49,499 nucleotides of DNA, from positions 1 through 49,499 of the forward strand of contig MVRV01000036.1 in NCBI GenBank assembly GCA_002068015.1, written 5' to 3'. Position numbers and translations under genes: made by a program. Below are positions 8,666 through 17,245 of this stretch, piece after piece (within the stretch, counting starts at the first letter, position 1; every line of letters begins with the position of its first letter). This stretch comes from Smithella sp. PtaU1.Bin162. Lineage in GTDB: Bacteria > Desulfobacterota > Syntrophia > Syntrophales > Smithellaceae. The notes beneath the pieces were generated by a model that was not told the origin of the DNA, did not search any database, and was given only the letters and a program-made list of their open reading frames with translations.

Positions 8666-9067
8666 ATGAACGTTGAAGACTATAATCGCTTGCCGGATGG
8701 ATTGACACCGAAGGAAGTGCGGGCTTATTTGACGACATTACTTAAAGAGTCAGAAGCGGAAAATCCAGACGTTACGGTAGAAAAGCTGATTTTGTTGGGT
8801 GAAAGGCAATGGCATACGTATGAATTGCTGCCCAGAGGCATGAGGTCGCAATTGCAGGAATGGATAATAAAAAATTGGACGGATGGCTCAGAGAAATGCT
8901 TGGAAAGCTTTCTCATCATCGCTTGCGACTATGCTTTAGATAAAGAAATATTTGCTCAGGCCCTTAAACGATATCATGGCAAAAGCGCGGGGGAATTTGA
9001 GCGTGATTTGGCCAATTCAAGGGAAGATTATGTCGACCCCTGGTGGTCCATGAAGCCTTGCCAATAG
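8666..9067 (+). CDS. Small hypothetical protein
   Basis: 133 residues, soluble and mostly helical, with tryptophans near the C-terminus (DPWWSMKPC). GGGAGC precedes the ATG. The composition and size recall immunity proteins of contact-dependent or polymorphic toxins, but no toxin is present. First gene after junction copy 2, and the only partner in this module is the TPR protein downstream. Confidence 0.6.
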   Translation: MNVEDYNRLPDGLTPKEVRAYLTTLLKESEAENPDVTVEKLILLGERQWHTYELLPRGMRSQLQEWIIKNWTDGSEKCLESFLIIACDYALDKEIFAQALKRYHGKSAGEFERDLANSREDYVDPWWSMKPCQ

Positions 9068-9106
9068 ACTGTTCGGTGGAATCCTAAAATACAAATGGGG
9101 GGCAGG

Positions 9107-9991
9107 ATGCGTAAAGTATTTCTCATAGTGACATTTTTGTTGTTTGGAGTTTCTGCCGGACATTGCCAGGTATTGGATCCGGCAAGTAAAGACTTGCTGG
9201 CAAAATCCTTGGAAGAAAAAAAGAGCCAGCTTGCCGCGGATCCTAATAATCTAAAGGCGGCTGAGGAGTTTGTCATGGGCTGCGCAGTGCTTGAGAAATG
9301 GGACGACCTGCTTCCTGTGTATCGGCAAATTTCTTCAAGGATGAGTGAGCGAGAAAAGCAAACAATCGATTTGGCAATACTTTTATTTCGAACAAAACAA
9401 ACTGTAAAATTTTCCGTAGAAAAGGATGAGGCATCTAAAAGTATGCCATATGCGGCAACGGGGACCATGCGTTTATTGAAAAACAATCCGATGGAAGGAG
9501 TTCCCGAGGAGGCGCGGAAGATGATAATGGAATATTTCGCAAGAGGGGCGAGGCTCTTTCAGGAAGGCAGAATTGCAGAAGCGAAAAATGAATATGAGAA
9601 ATCATTGGCATTGAAAGAGACCCCGTTCCCGTGTTTATTCATCGGTTCTTCATTGCACGCTTTGGGCAATCCTGCCGAAGCGATTGGTTATCTAGAAAAA
9701 GGCATCAGACTCGCCGGCGAAGAGAATGTGACGCCGTATTTATGGCTGGTCTTGGCGAATGCTTATGTCAATAATGGGGCGCCCCAGAAAGCGATCTCTC
9801 TTTTGGAAGATTGTGTTAAGAGAGATCCTGGCGACGTGTTTTTGTTGTATCAATTGGCTGATTTTTATTTCAAGAACCATGAAGATGGAAAATATTTGCA
9901 TGTTTGCGAGAAGATTAAAGCGGCAGATTCAATAATTTTCTCCCTTATGGAGAGCACTTGCGTAAATAAGGCTGATTTAAAGGGGAATTAA
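9107..9991 (+). CDS. Exported TPR-repeat protein
   Basis: About 294 residues from ATG 9107; the GGGGGGCAGG ribosome site overlaps an earlier in-frame ATG at 9095. Signal peptide residues 1-20 (VFLIVTFLLFGVSAGHCQ), possibly a lipobox variant ending in cysteine. Degenerate tetratricopeptide repeats run through residues about 35-75 and 145-260 (ARLFQEGRIAEAKNEYEKSL, NPAEAIGYLEKGI, GAPQKAISLLEDCVKR). Likely a periplasmic scaffold for protein contacts. Confidence 0.75.
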   Translation: MRKVFLIVTFLLFGVSAGHCQVLDPASKDLLAKSLEEKKSQLAADPNNLKAAEEFVMGCAVLEKWDDLLPVYRQISSRMSEREKQTIDLAILLFRTKQTVKFSVEKDEASKSMPYAATGTMRLLKNNPMEGVPEEARKMIMEYFARGARLFQEGRIAEAKNEYEKSLALKETPFPCLFIGSSLHALGNPAEAIGYLEKGIRLAGEENVTPYLWLVLANAYVNNGAPQKAISLLEDCVKRDPGDVFLLYQLADFYFKNHEDGKYLHVCEKIKAADSIIFSLMESTCVNKADLKGN

Positions 9992-10020
9992 AGAAAGCAT
10001 CGTATCCGTTCATCGGGTTC

Positions 10021-10130
10021 GCGAAGAGGGGATGCAAAAAGTTCTGCTAAAGATGCAGAAACGACCCGTAAACGACTGCGACCGTGTTTTGCTGACGTCC
10101 GGTATGCGTTCGTATAGGATGATCTAGTAT
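10021..10130 (+). repeat. miaB-5'-like junction repeat, copy 3
   Basis: ATG 10032 opens a 31-codon frame, MQKVLLKMQKRPVNDCD then RVLLTSGMRSYRMI, ending TAG 10125-10127. Both KVLLK and RVLLTSG-M resemble the MiaB start, and PVNDCD recalls QMNxYDS. Divergent from the other copies, so assigned with less confidence. Confidence 0.45.
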
Positions 10131-10159
10131 GAGGGATTATTTATCCTGTAGCCAGAAAA

Positions 10160-10179
10160 CCATGACCGTGAGGTCATGG
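10160..10179 (+). promoter_or_regulatory. Perfect hairpin before the 10.2 kb gene
   Basis: CCATGACC-GTGA-GGTCATGG, an 8-base stem with a tetraloop, 24 bases before ATG 10204. It could be an operator or a leader hairpin. It has no T-tract after it, so a terminator is unlikely. Confidence 0.5.
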
Positions 10180-10203
10180 AGCTTCATAAAATAGGAGCCA
10201 TGG

Positions 10204-12609
10204 ATGGGGAACGGTGTTTATGTAGGGCTGTTTTTGGTCACGCTTGCGACTTTAAGCTTTGAGATCCTCTTGACGCGTATTTTCAGCGTGACCATGTGGT
10301 ATCACTTTGCTTTTGTGGCGATTTCTGTCGCCATGTTCGGGATGACTGTCGGGGCCATAGTGGTCTATTTGTTTCCTCGTCATTTTACAGAGGATAGGGC
10401 GGGACGCCAGCTTGCCAGTAGTTCCTTGATGTTTTCCTTGGCCATTATTGTTAGTTTCTTGACACAGTTAAGCATCCCGTTTGTCCCGGGACAATCCATT
10501 GCCGGGGTAAATTCGCTGGTCTTTACATATCTCGTCGTAGCAGTCCCGTTTGTGTTCAGTGGAGTATGCGTATGTTTGGCTTTAACAAAATTTCCGGGGC
10601 ATGTCAGCAGGTTGTATGCATTCGATCTCGCCGGCGGAGCAATGGGATGCGTCCTTTTAATATACATGCTCCGGATCACCGACGCGCCCACGGCAGTAAT
10701 CGTGATAGCTGCGTTTGCCAGTTTGGGATCGTTCTTCTTTACTTTTGGGCAACGGTCTAATGGGCTGAGGATAATTGCCTTTTTGACGACAGTCGTACTG
10801 GTGTGTTTTTCGATCATTAATACCATTTTAGTCGCGCAGCAATCTTCCCTGCTGCGGATAACATGGGTCAGGGGTTCTTACGAAGCGAGGCCTCTTTATG
10901 AGAAATGGAATTCCTTTTCACGCGTTGCGGTATGGGGAGATCCTAACGTGCCGAGATGTCCCGAGGTCCAGGGCCTCAGTCCAGTCTATCAGCGGGGGGA
11001 AATAATTAAGCAGCTGCATGTGGATATCGATGCCAACGCCTCCACCGTCATGACGGCTTTTAACGGGGATTTAAGTGGGCTGGAGTATCTGAAATACGAT
11101 ATTACTAATTTTGCGCATTATATACGGCCAGATTCAAAGGTACTCGTGATCGGAACGGGTGGGGGCCGGGATATACTTTCCGCTCTGGTATTTCAGCAGC
11201 AGTCGGTCTTGGGGATAGAAATTAACGAGGATATAATAAAAATACTTAACAAGCAGTTCGGCGACTTTTCGGGCCATCTGGATCAGAGGCCGAACGTGCA
11301 TTTTGTTAACGATGAGGCACGCAGCTATATCGCCCGGACAAAAAGCCGGTTCGATATTATTCAGGCTTCGTTCATTGATACTTGGGCAGCGACCAGCGCC
11401 GGCGCATTCGTGCTTACGGAGAATTCGCTTTATACCATTGAGGCATGGAAGATATTCTTGCATCATCTTACTCCGCGGGGGGTGTTAACATTTTCCCGCT
11501 GGTATTATAGGAATCTGCCGGGGGAAATGTACAGATTGACTTCGTTGGCGAGCGCTTCTTTGATGGATTCAGGTATTAAAAACCCCCGTGGTCATATTGT
11601 CATAGTACGCCGCATGTTTGGGATAAAGCAGGATGCCCCTCTGGGGGCGGGTACGATGCTGGTGAGCCGGGAGCCTTTTTCTGATCAGGATATCGAAGTC
11701 GTCGAAAAGATGGCTCGCGATTTGCAGTTCGAGATTATGCTTACTCCGCATTATGCTGCGGATAAGACGTTTGAGGCGATCGCTTCCGGTAGAGCCCTCG
11801 ATACAATCACCTCAAAATTTCCGATCAATATCGCGGCGACAGTCGATGATAGCCCTTTCTTCTTTCATATGCTTCGATTGTGTAATATTTTGGACTGGAA
11901 AAGCCTGGGGGTTGGGGAGGCGAATGCGAATGCGGTCTTTGTTTTGGTTATGTTGTTGCTCACAGTTACGGGACTATCGGTTCTTTGTATCATTATCCCC
12001 CTGCTTTTAACGACCCAAAAAACAACATTGAAAGGCGCATTGCCTTTTTTTGTGTTTTTTATGGCTATCGGATTTGGTTTTATGTTGGTGGAGATCTCGC
12101 AGATGCAGAGATTGATCGTGTTTTTGGGGCATCCCGTTTATGGATTGTCGGTTGTGCTCTTTTCGCTGCTTTTATCCAGTGGGGTGGGGAGTTATTCAAC
12201 GAGGAAGATTAATGATCTGCAGGTGGAGAGGTCGGCATTTGTGCGATTATCGATTTTGTTAACTATATTGTGCTTGTTTGGAATAGTTTCCAGGAGCGTG
12301 TTGAGCATGTTTGAGGCGTCGCCTAACGAATGGCGAATCATTTTGTCGGTGGGGATGCTTTTTGTCCTCGGTTTCCTTATGGGAATGCCCTTCCCTCTTG
12401 GAATGCGGCTGGCATTTATGCGGTCGGCGGCCATAGCTCCTTGGCTTTGGGGGATCAATGGGGCGACCTCTGTTTGTGCATCCGTATTGGCTATTATCAT
12501 AGCTATTAGTTTGGGCATATCGACGACATTCTGGGTGGGGTTTGCCTGTTATTTTATCGCCTTAATCGCTCTGGGGGGTATGACATTGAAAAGGCCAGCA
12601 AGTAATTAG
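10204..12609 (+). CDS. Membrane-embedded polyamine-synthase-like protein
   Basis: 801 residues in three parts. An N-terminal block of about seven membrane segments (residues 1-215) begins LFLVTLATLSFEILLTRIFS. A central Rossmann methyltransferase-like domain carries VLVIGTGGGRDILSAL near residue 312, LGIEIN about 25 residues on, and the aminopropyltransferase-type stretch FDIIQASFIDTW. A C-terminal block of about seven more segments follows. This is the layout of the fused spermidine-synthase-like membrane proteins of many uncultivated bacteria; their reaction is not established. It stands alone in its module. Confidence 0.8.
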   Translation: MGNGVYVGLFLVTLATLSFEILLTRIFSVTMWYHFAFVAISVAMFGMTVGAIVVYLFPRHFTEDRAGRQLASSSLMFSLAIIVSFLTQLSIPFVPGQSIAGVNSLVFTYLVVAVPFVFSGVCVCLALTKFPGHVSRLYAFDLAGGAMGCVLLIYMLRITDAPTAVIVIAAFASLGSFFFTFGQRSNGLRIIAFLTTVVLVCFSIINTILVAQQSSLLRITWVRGSYEARPLYEKWNSFSRVAVWGDPNVPRCPEVQGLSPVYQRGEIIKQLHVDIDANASTVMTAFNGDLSGLEYLKYDITNFAHYIRPDSKVLVIGTGGGRDILSALVFQQQSVLGIEINEDIIKILNKQFGDFSGHLDQRPNVHFVNDEARSYIARTKSRFDIIQASFIDTWAATSAGAFVLTENSLYTIEAWKIFLHHLTPRGVLTFSRWYYRNLPGEMYRLTSLASASLMDSGIKNPRGHIVIVRRMFGIKQDAPLGAGTMLVSREPFSDQDIEVVEKMARDLQFEIMLTPHYAADKTFEAIASGRALDTITSKFPINIAATVDDSPFFFHMLRLCNILDWKSLGVGEANANAVFVLVMLLLTVTGLSVLCIIIPLLLTTQKTTLKGALPFFVFFMAIGFGFMLVEISQMQRLIVFLGHPVYGLSVVLFSLLLSSGVGSYSTRKINDLQVERSAFVRLSILLTILCLFGIVSRSVLSMFEASPNEWRIILSVGMLFVLGFLMGMPFPLGMRLAFMRSAAIAPWLWGINGATSVCASVLAIIIAISLGISTTFWVGFACYFIALIALGGMTLKRPASN

Positions 12610-12614
12610 ATATA

Positions 12615-12735
12615 AAAAGTGTTTCTCATGGCCCCGGGCTTGAAGCAGGAAAGCGGAAGCGGCTGACCGGTGGATGCACTGGTATACGACTTTGACGAAG
12701 TTTCGAATGAATATCTACGGCTGATAAAACATGGT
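12615..12735 (+). repeat. miaB-5'-like junction repeat, copy 4
   Basis: In frame: KVFLMAPGLKQESGSG, TGA, PVDALVYDFDEVSNEYLR. KVFL and the VDAL segment align with KIFLVTFG and MDAL of the 17.78 kb copy, with about eight extra codons between. A second TACGGCTGA follows at about 12716. Divergent but recognisable at both ends. Confidence 0.45.
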
Positions 12736-12750
12736 AATGGAGAATGAAGA

Positions 12751-13293
12751 ATGCAAAACATAAAGATATTGCATGTGGGTATTGTGATTCTTTCGTTATC
12801 ATTTAATGGATGCGTTTTTAAATCTATCAGTGGGCCAGTGGATTTGCTTGCAGGAGATTTGCGAATTAACTCAAACAAACCGATAAAGAGAATTTCTATT
12901 GTTTGCCAAGGGAAAGATGATGGAAATGCGCCAGACTTGTGTAAACAAATCCTGCCTCTTATTCGAGAGCAACTTGTAAAGGCTGAGTATGTTGTGGATG
13001 ACTCAGGCGATTCCGATTTAATGATAAAGTTATCAGTCCGGAGAGATTGCTACCCAACGGATTATGACCTTTATGCTTTTGGTATTTTCAGAACGAATTA
13101 TCAATACGGGCCGAGAGCTTGTGGTAATACGATTAAAGTTTCCTTTAGAATGGGTACTGAAGAAGCTCAAAAAACGTATGGTGTCTATGAAAAGATGGGG
13201 TCGTCAAAACAACCATCTGATGTGGAATCATCTACTTTACGAGCGGTTCTTGCAATAAAAGAAGATATTGATTGGATTTGGATAAGGAACTAA
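12751..13293 (+). CDS. Lipoprotein, unknown function
   Basis: 180 residues with a lipoprotein signal: basic start, hydrophobic stretch, and lipobox LSFNGC with the acylated cysteine at about residue 21. The mature domain (residues 40-180) alternates strands and helices, with SDLMIKLSVRRD and three more cysteines. It resembles small outer-membrane lipoproteins with a LptE/TolB-like N-terminal fold, but I do not recognise it. GGAGAATGAAGA precedes the ATG. Confidence 0.7.
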   Translation: MQNIKILHVGIVILSLSFNGCVFKSISGPVDLLAGDLRINSNKPIKRISIVCQGKDDGNAPDLCKQILPLIREQLVKAEYVVDDSGDSDLMIKLSVRRDCYPTDYDLYAFGIFRTNYQYGPRACGNTIKVSFRMGTEEAQKTYGVYEKMGSSKQPSDVESSTLRAVLAIKEDIDWIWIRN

Positions 13294-13381
13294 TCTTTAT
13301 GGTCCAATTTCCCGGAATTGTTTTTAGGAGAGTGGCCAGAGCTCACAGATGAAGGGGCATCGTTTAAGCATTTGAAAAGTC

Positions 13382-13711
13382 GTGTACGACCTGACATTAG
13401 ATATAAATGCCTATAATGAAAAGCGATTGAAGGAACAATCGGCCCATTTGAAAGCCCTGCAGCGCACAGTTGAGACGCTGGCCGACTTAAGCGAACGCAA
13501 GGCGTTGACATCTGATGAAGCCAAAGGCTTGTTTGAAGTTATCCGCGATTACGGCTACGGTCTGGATATTTTGGATGATTACGATTATGGCCGGGTTAAG
13601 GCGAAGTCAACGGCCACGCCTGACAGTTATCATTTGACCTACGAGGATGCTGTTTCCCCGGCGGAATTTTTTTCCTTAAAAATGCCAGACACACACATGG
13701 ACTTGAATTAG
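13382..13711 (+). pseudogene. Fragment of a RhuM/Fic-DOC family protein
   Basis: A 109-codon open stretch without a convincing start. Residues 15-90 (SAHLKALQRTVETLADLSER, LTSDEAKGLFEVIRDYGYGL, LTYEDA) match the linker between the RhuM-type N-terminal region and the Fic domain in virulence RhuM/death-on-curing proteins. The HPFxxGNGR catalytic loop of Fic is absent and the frame ends soon after. Both ends are missing, so this is a remnant of a toxin-like gene, probably not functional. Confidence 0.6.
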
Positions 13712-13753
13712 TTGAAGTGGATGAGTTTTGTCGGCAGAAGGCAGGAGGCTCCA

Positions 13754-15010
13754 ATGTCTATCACAAAATGGTTGGTGCTTGTATTTTTATTAGGATGGAA
13801 TTCTACGGCATTGGCGACTGAGGTGGCAACTCAAAAGACTGCTGATGGCTGGCAATTGTTAGTCGAAGGTAAATTGTTTTTCATCAAAGGCATGAGCTAT
13901 AGTCCCACGTCGATCGGCGAAAGCGCGGATGACGGGACCCGTCGCAACTGGATGATCGTGGATGATGACAGAGACGGGCGTAATGATTATGCCTACCAGA
14001 CGTGGATCGATGAGAACAAAAATAATTACCGAGATCCTCAGGAGAAAGAGGTGGGCGATTTTGAGCTTATGCGTCAGATGGGGATTAATACTATTCGTAT
14101 TTATCATCATCTGTCAGCCGACCCGGGACTTCAAAAGATTAACGCGTATTCGGGCAAATCATCAAATTATCCGCCCGATTTCCCTCCGGAAAAAGAGAAG
14201 ATGCTTCTAAGGGAACTTCATTCCCAATACGGCATTTGGGTAGCCATGGGGGATCTTCTCGGTGCGTATAGTGTTAGTTCGGGGGCTAGCTGGGATGTCG
14301 GCACGGATTACACCGATCCTATCCAACAAGCAAACATGTTGAAATCCGTGGAAGAGATGGTGCGGACACACAAAGATGAGCCCTACATATTAATGTGGAT
14401 ACTGGGCAATGAGAATAATCTGCAAGAATTCACGCATACCCTGGCGAGTCGGCAACCGGAGGCCTATGCTCGATTTGTAAATAAGGCAACAATGTTGATT
14501 AAAAAGATTGATCCCAACCATCCTGTGGCCATTTGCAATGGCGCTTATGGTCTCCTTGAATATTATGCTAAGTATGCGCCGGCGGTGGATATTTTTGGGC
14601 TAAATTTCTACAGCGACAACGGGTTTCATGAAATGTGGAAGAACATTGCAAGTATCTATGATAGGCCTGTGCTGTTAACTGAATACGGTACTGGTCAGCC
14701 GATGGTCATTGACGGTAAAATAGACGAAAATGTACAGACTCGTATTCACCTTAGGGCATGGGAAGATATTGTCCGGCACAGCGTGGGTTCAGAAAAACCG
14801 GGTAATGCCATAGGCGGTTTTGTTTTTCAATGGGTTGATGAGTGGTGGTTCGACGGCAATAAATGGGGTCAAAATATAAACCCCAAAGGTGACGGATGGA
14901 ATCACGAATATAACGGCATGTTTTCATTAGGTTCTGGTTCTGCGGGTTCTCTATTGCGTCAACCGCGAAAGGTGTATGGGGCATATCAGGAATTGTGGAA
15001 GAAAGATTAA
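13754..15010 (+). CDS. Exported glycoside hydrolase, TIM-barrel (GH2/GH72-like)
   Basis: About 418 residues from ATG 13754, which has AGGAGG eight bases upstream. Signal peptide 1-22 ending STALA-TEV. A GH-A clan TIM barrel starts with FIKGMSYSPT. The acid/base glutamate is in ILGNENN (about residue 220). The nucleophile glutamate is in VLLTEYGTG (about residue 309), and QWVDEWW comes late. The DDDRDGRNDYAYQTWIDENKN insert looks like a calcium-binding loop. It probably acts on a beta-linked polysaccharide in the periplasm or outside the cell. Complete and likely functional. Confidence 0.8.
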   Translation: MSITKWLVLVFLLGWNSTALATEVATQKTADGWQLLVEGKLFFIKGMSYSPTSIGESADDGTRRNWMIVDDDRDGRNDYAYQTWIDENKNNYRDPQEKEVGDFELMRQMGINTIRIYHHLSADPGLQKINAYSGKSSNYPPDFPPEKEKMLLRELHSQYGIWVAMGDLLGAYSVSSGASWDVGTDYTDPIQQANMLKSVEEMVRTHKDEPYILMWILGNENNLQEFTHTLASRQPEAYARFVNKATMLIKKIDPNHPVAICNGAYGLLEYYAKYAPAVDIFGLNFYSDNGFHEMWKNIASIYDRPVLLTEYGTGQPMVIDGKIDENVQTRIHLRAWEDIVRHSVGSEKPGNAIGGFVFQWVDEWWFDGNKWGQNINPKGDGWNHEYNGMFSLGSGSAGSLLRQPRKVYGAYQELWKKD

Positions 15011-15084
15011 AGTGGTTTGCGATAATCACCCGGTCTTAATATGAAAGGTATGGACTACATAAGGTGTTAGGGCCCATGAACACT

Positions 15085-15225
15085 TAAAGTGCAAATTCAT
15101 AACACTATGGAAAACAAAGAATTAAAAAATAAGGTCTCCATGCTTACCTGCGGTTGACCGATAGTTACGCTGTAGGGCTACTATGGAAGGGATTCTGAAG
15201 AGGATTGCTGATATGGGATAATGCC
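15085..15225 (+). repeat. miaB-5'-like junction repeat, copy 5
   Basis: CATAACACT then ATG 15107: MENKELKNKVSMLTCG followed by TGA 15155-15157. In another frame the right half reads TMEGILKRIADMG and then TAA, matching TMEGVLKRIAEIG in the 19.0 kb copy. Homology to the 17.78 and 18.97 kb copies begins upstream of the start codon and continues past the crossover point. The remaining bases between the glycosidase and the next pseudogene show nothing else. Confidence 0.8.
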
Positions 15226-15267
15226 GGTTGTAGTATAATTGGATAAATTTATTAATTCCCCGCATTA

Positions 15268-15642
15268 TTGAAACGAATGAAGGTGACCGATGGATTTGGA
15301 ACGATTAAAACTGGCAATAGCAGAAGGCGAAGGCCTTGCCTTGTAAAAACAGCTGGCTTGAAAGAGCCAGTGTTTAAATTCGATTCAACATTTAAGGTGA
15401 CGTTCTACCGCGACTCGGAGTATGCGCTTAAGAAGAACACTGAAAAGGTGACTGAAAATCAGCAGAAGATTATCGCCGAAATGAGAAAGAATCCGCATGT
15501 TACAGCGGTCGAACTTAAAGGGATAATCGGCATTTCAAGGAAGAGCGTTCTTGAAAACATCTCGAAGCTTAAAGCGAAAAAGATTATCGATAGAAAAGGC
15601 CCGGACAAGGGCGGGCATTGGGAGATAGTCGACAGAGGATAA
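15268..15642 (+). pseudogene. Internally deleted AlbA_2 (Schlafen-type) regulator
   Basis: ATG 15290 opens MDLERLKLAIAEGEGLAL then TAA 15344, the exact look of the N-terminus of AlbA_2-domain regulators. The overlapping open frame continues with LVKTAGLKEPVFKFD and FKVTFYR, the family's C-terminal region, then a winged-helix tail (NPHVTAVELKGIIGISRKSV). The middle (most of the AlbA_2 domain and the ATPase-like part) is missing, so an internal deletion joined the two ends out of frame. The winged helix might still be made from the longer frame. Confidence 0.6.
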
Positions 15643-15646
15643 CACG

Positions 15647-16267
15647 GTGGCACTGACACCATATCGGATAGAGCAGGTTAAGCAAAAGATAACGCGGATC
15701 AGAAAAGCTCTTGCTGCCGAGAAAAGGCGGTACGGGTGTTATGATGACAGTCGCGGCATCCGGTATCTACCACCGGCGCTGTATATACAAATCGCTGATT
15801 TCTCAGGCGGGTTCACATACTTGCGCTGGTTTCATAAAAATTTCCCAGATGATTGCGGTCTTCCCGACTTCCTGTTCGAATGGATGCTTATCCTGTTCAT
15901 GAACGAAAAACTGAACGACGCTGAAATAAAAGCGTTCGAGACTTTCTGTTCAAACACCTATCTTCTAGACCGGTTCCTTGATCAGCCGAGCATCTCCGTT
16001 GAGAAATACGAATGTTCAAACATGGAAGGTGAGGCGTATTGTACGTATCTGAAGTATTCCTGTGCCGATGATTCTTTATCGTTATTTGTCACATGGCTAC
16101 GGGGCGTTATCAAATCGAAGAAATTCGTCAACCTGAGCAGCAAATTTTTCACTATTCGCAAGCAACTGTTATCTGAAAAGGACAGGGCCATCCGTTCGGC
16201 GCTCCTTGAACAAGAGAGACAACTCAAGACGGAATTTGTTTCGTGGAATGACAAAACGATTCAATAA
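15647..16267 (+). CDS. Hypothetical protein
   Basis: 206 residues from GTG 15647, five bases after the preceding frame ends. Mostly helical, with aromatic-rich middle segments (FTYLRWFHKNFPDD, FLFEWMLILFMNE) and a charged C-terminal helix (RSALLEQERQLKTEF). No transmembrane segment or known motif. Its close spacing to the regulator remnant suggests they once formed a pair. Confidence 0.6.
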   Translation: MALTPYRIEQVKQKITRIRKALAAEKRRYGCYDDSRGIRYLPPALYIQIADFSGGFTYLRWFHKNFPDDCGLPDFLFEWMLILFMNEKLNDAEIKAFETFCSNTYLLDRFLDQPSISVEKYECSNMEGEAYCTYLKYSCADDSLSLFVTWLRGVIKSKKFVNLSSKFFTIRKQLLSEKDRAIRSALLEQERQLKTEFVSWNDKTIQ

Positions 16268-16311
16268 GAAAATTTATACTGATTCTGGTGGATATTTTTA
16301 GGAAGATGCGA

Positions 16312-16698
16312 ATGATGAAGAATATCAAGACATATCCGGCGATTTCTTTATCGGAAGAGCGTCAGCTAATCGCACAGGCACAGAGAGGCTTATCAAAAAG
16401 CAAAGACGAATTATTATTGCGCCATTTGAAATTCTTAATTTTTCGGATTCAAAGAATTGTATTTCCTGCTTTTTTGCGGAGATTTGGTGACGACCTGTTT
16501 GCAGAAGGCATATTGATTCTTCATGCGAAAATCCATGACTATGACCTTGCGTATTGCAATAAGAAAGGGGAACCGAGGCCGGTCAGATTTCGATCCTATG
16601 TTTGGAAACGAATCGATGGGTTCATTATCGACTATTTGAGGAAAGAAATGCTTTATTCTGGGTATTTGGAAAATTATGAATATGAAAGTGTTGATTAA
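16312..16698 (+). CDS. Sigma-70-like protein lacking region 4
   Basis: About 128 residues (128 codons from ATG 16312; GTG 16288 is an alternative). The pattern LSEERQLIAQAQRGLSKSKD, LLLRHLKFLIFRIQRIVF, DDLFAEGILILHAKIHDYD and FRSYVWKRIDGFIIDYLRKE matches sigma-70 region 2 (core binding and -10 recognition). Region 4 is absent: the reading frame ends inside junction copy 6, so the 3' end was probably lost when that junction formed. It may be a truncated non-functional factor, or a minimal one. Confidence 0.65.
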   Translation: MMKNIKTYPAISLSEERQLIAQAQRGLSKSKDELLLRHLKFLIFRIQRIVFPAFLRRFGDDLFAEGILILHAKIHDYDLAYCNKKGEPRPVRFRSYVWKRIDGFIIDYLRKEMLYSGYLENYEYESVD

Positions 16699-16785
16699 GA
16701 CCTACGGCTGACCATTGGCTGCACTATAGGGCGACGATGGAAGGGATTTTGAAGCGACTTGCTATCATAAATTGGGGAGATGTTA
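16672..16785 (+). repeat. miaB-5'-like junction repeat, copy 6
   Basis: ATG 16676 opens MNMKVLIKTYG followed by TGA 16709-16711, then the conserved GCACTATAGGGCGACGATGGAAGGGATTT segment in several short blocks. MNMKVLIKTYG is a very convincing MiaB N-terminus. The start overlaps the last codons of the sigma-like gene in a different frame. Confidence 0.8.
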
Positions 16786-16792
16786 AACAAAG

Positions 16793-17143
16793 ATGAGAAA
16801 TGTTTTTAATTCAATCAGCAAGTTCATCAAGCGTTTTACGGGAAGGATGCCTAAAAAGAAAACTCCTTGTAGCTACGACCCGTCGTGGGTGGTCAATCTG
16901 GCGGAATCACAAATGCCGGAAGACGCTGAATTGATAAATGAATTAAAGAAGTGCACTAAAGTGGTGGCCTATTGCGGCTGTGGATGCGGCGATCCATATT
17001 TTGTTCGTCCACATTCAGAAGACTGGGTTTTCGATCATAATGTTGTTCTTGAAAGGGAAGACGGAACTGATGTTATTTTGGATGTTATGAAGAATGGTCG
17101 CATTGGTGGTATTGAGATCGGGGAATGGGATAAGAAGCATTGA
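16793..17143 (+). CDS. Small hypothetical protein
   Basis: 116 residues. A basic N-terminal 25 residues precede a compact domain containing VVAYCGCGCGDPYFVRPH, a cysteine cluster that could bind metal, and a beta-rich end (DVILDVMKNGRIGGIEIGEWD). It resembles small immunity-type proteins; no firm family. Sole gene of its module between junction copies 6 and 7. Confidence 0.6.
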   Translation: MRNVFNSISKFIKRFTGRMPKKKTPCSYDPSWVVNLAESQMPEDAELINELKKCTKVVAYCGCGCGDPYFVRPHSEDWVFDHNVVLEREDGTDVILDVMKNGRIGGIEIGEWDKKH

Positions 17144-17144
17144 C

Positions 17145-17245
17145 CTGATGTATGCGTAGGTATCAAGAAAGGAATAAGAAAGTTTCCTGATTGACCTATG
17201 GCTCGTTTATGGACAGTATTGTAATTAGATTCTCGAGACAAATTT
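17145..17245 (+). repeat. miaB-5'-like junction repeat, copy 7
   Basis: ATG 17152 opens MRRYQERNKKVS, TGA, LTYGSFMDSIVIRFS. KKVSxLTYG is the MiaB start with an early stop; the cysteine position (17203-17205) is TCG (serine). The conserved right half seen in other copies is not recognisable here. Confidence 0.65.

Noticed and set aside
13294..13381. Another junction copy between the lipoprotein and Fic-like fragment
   Set aside because: No KVxLxTYG-like reading in any frame.
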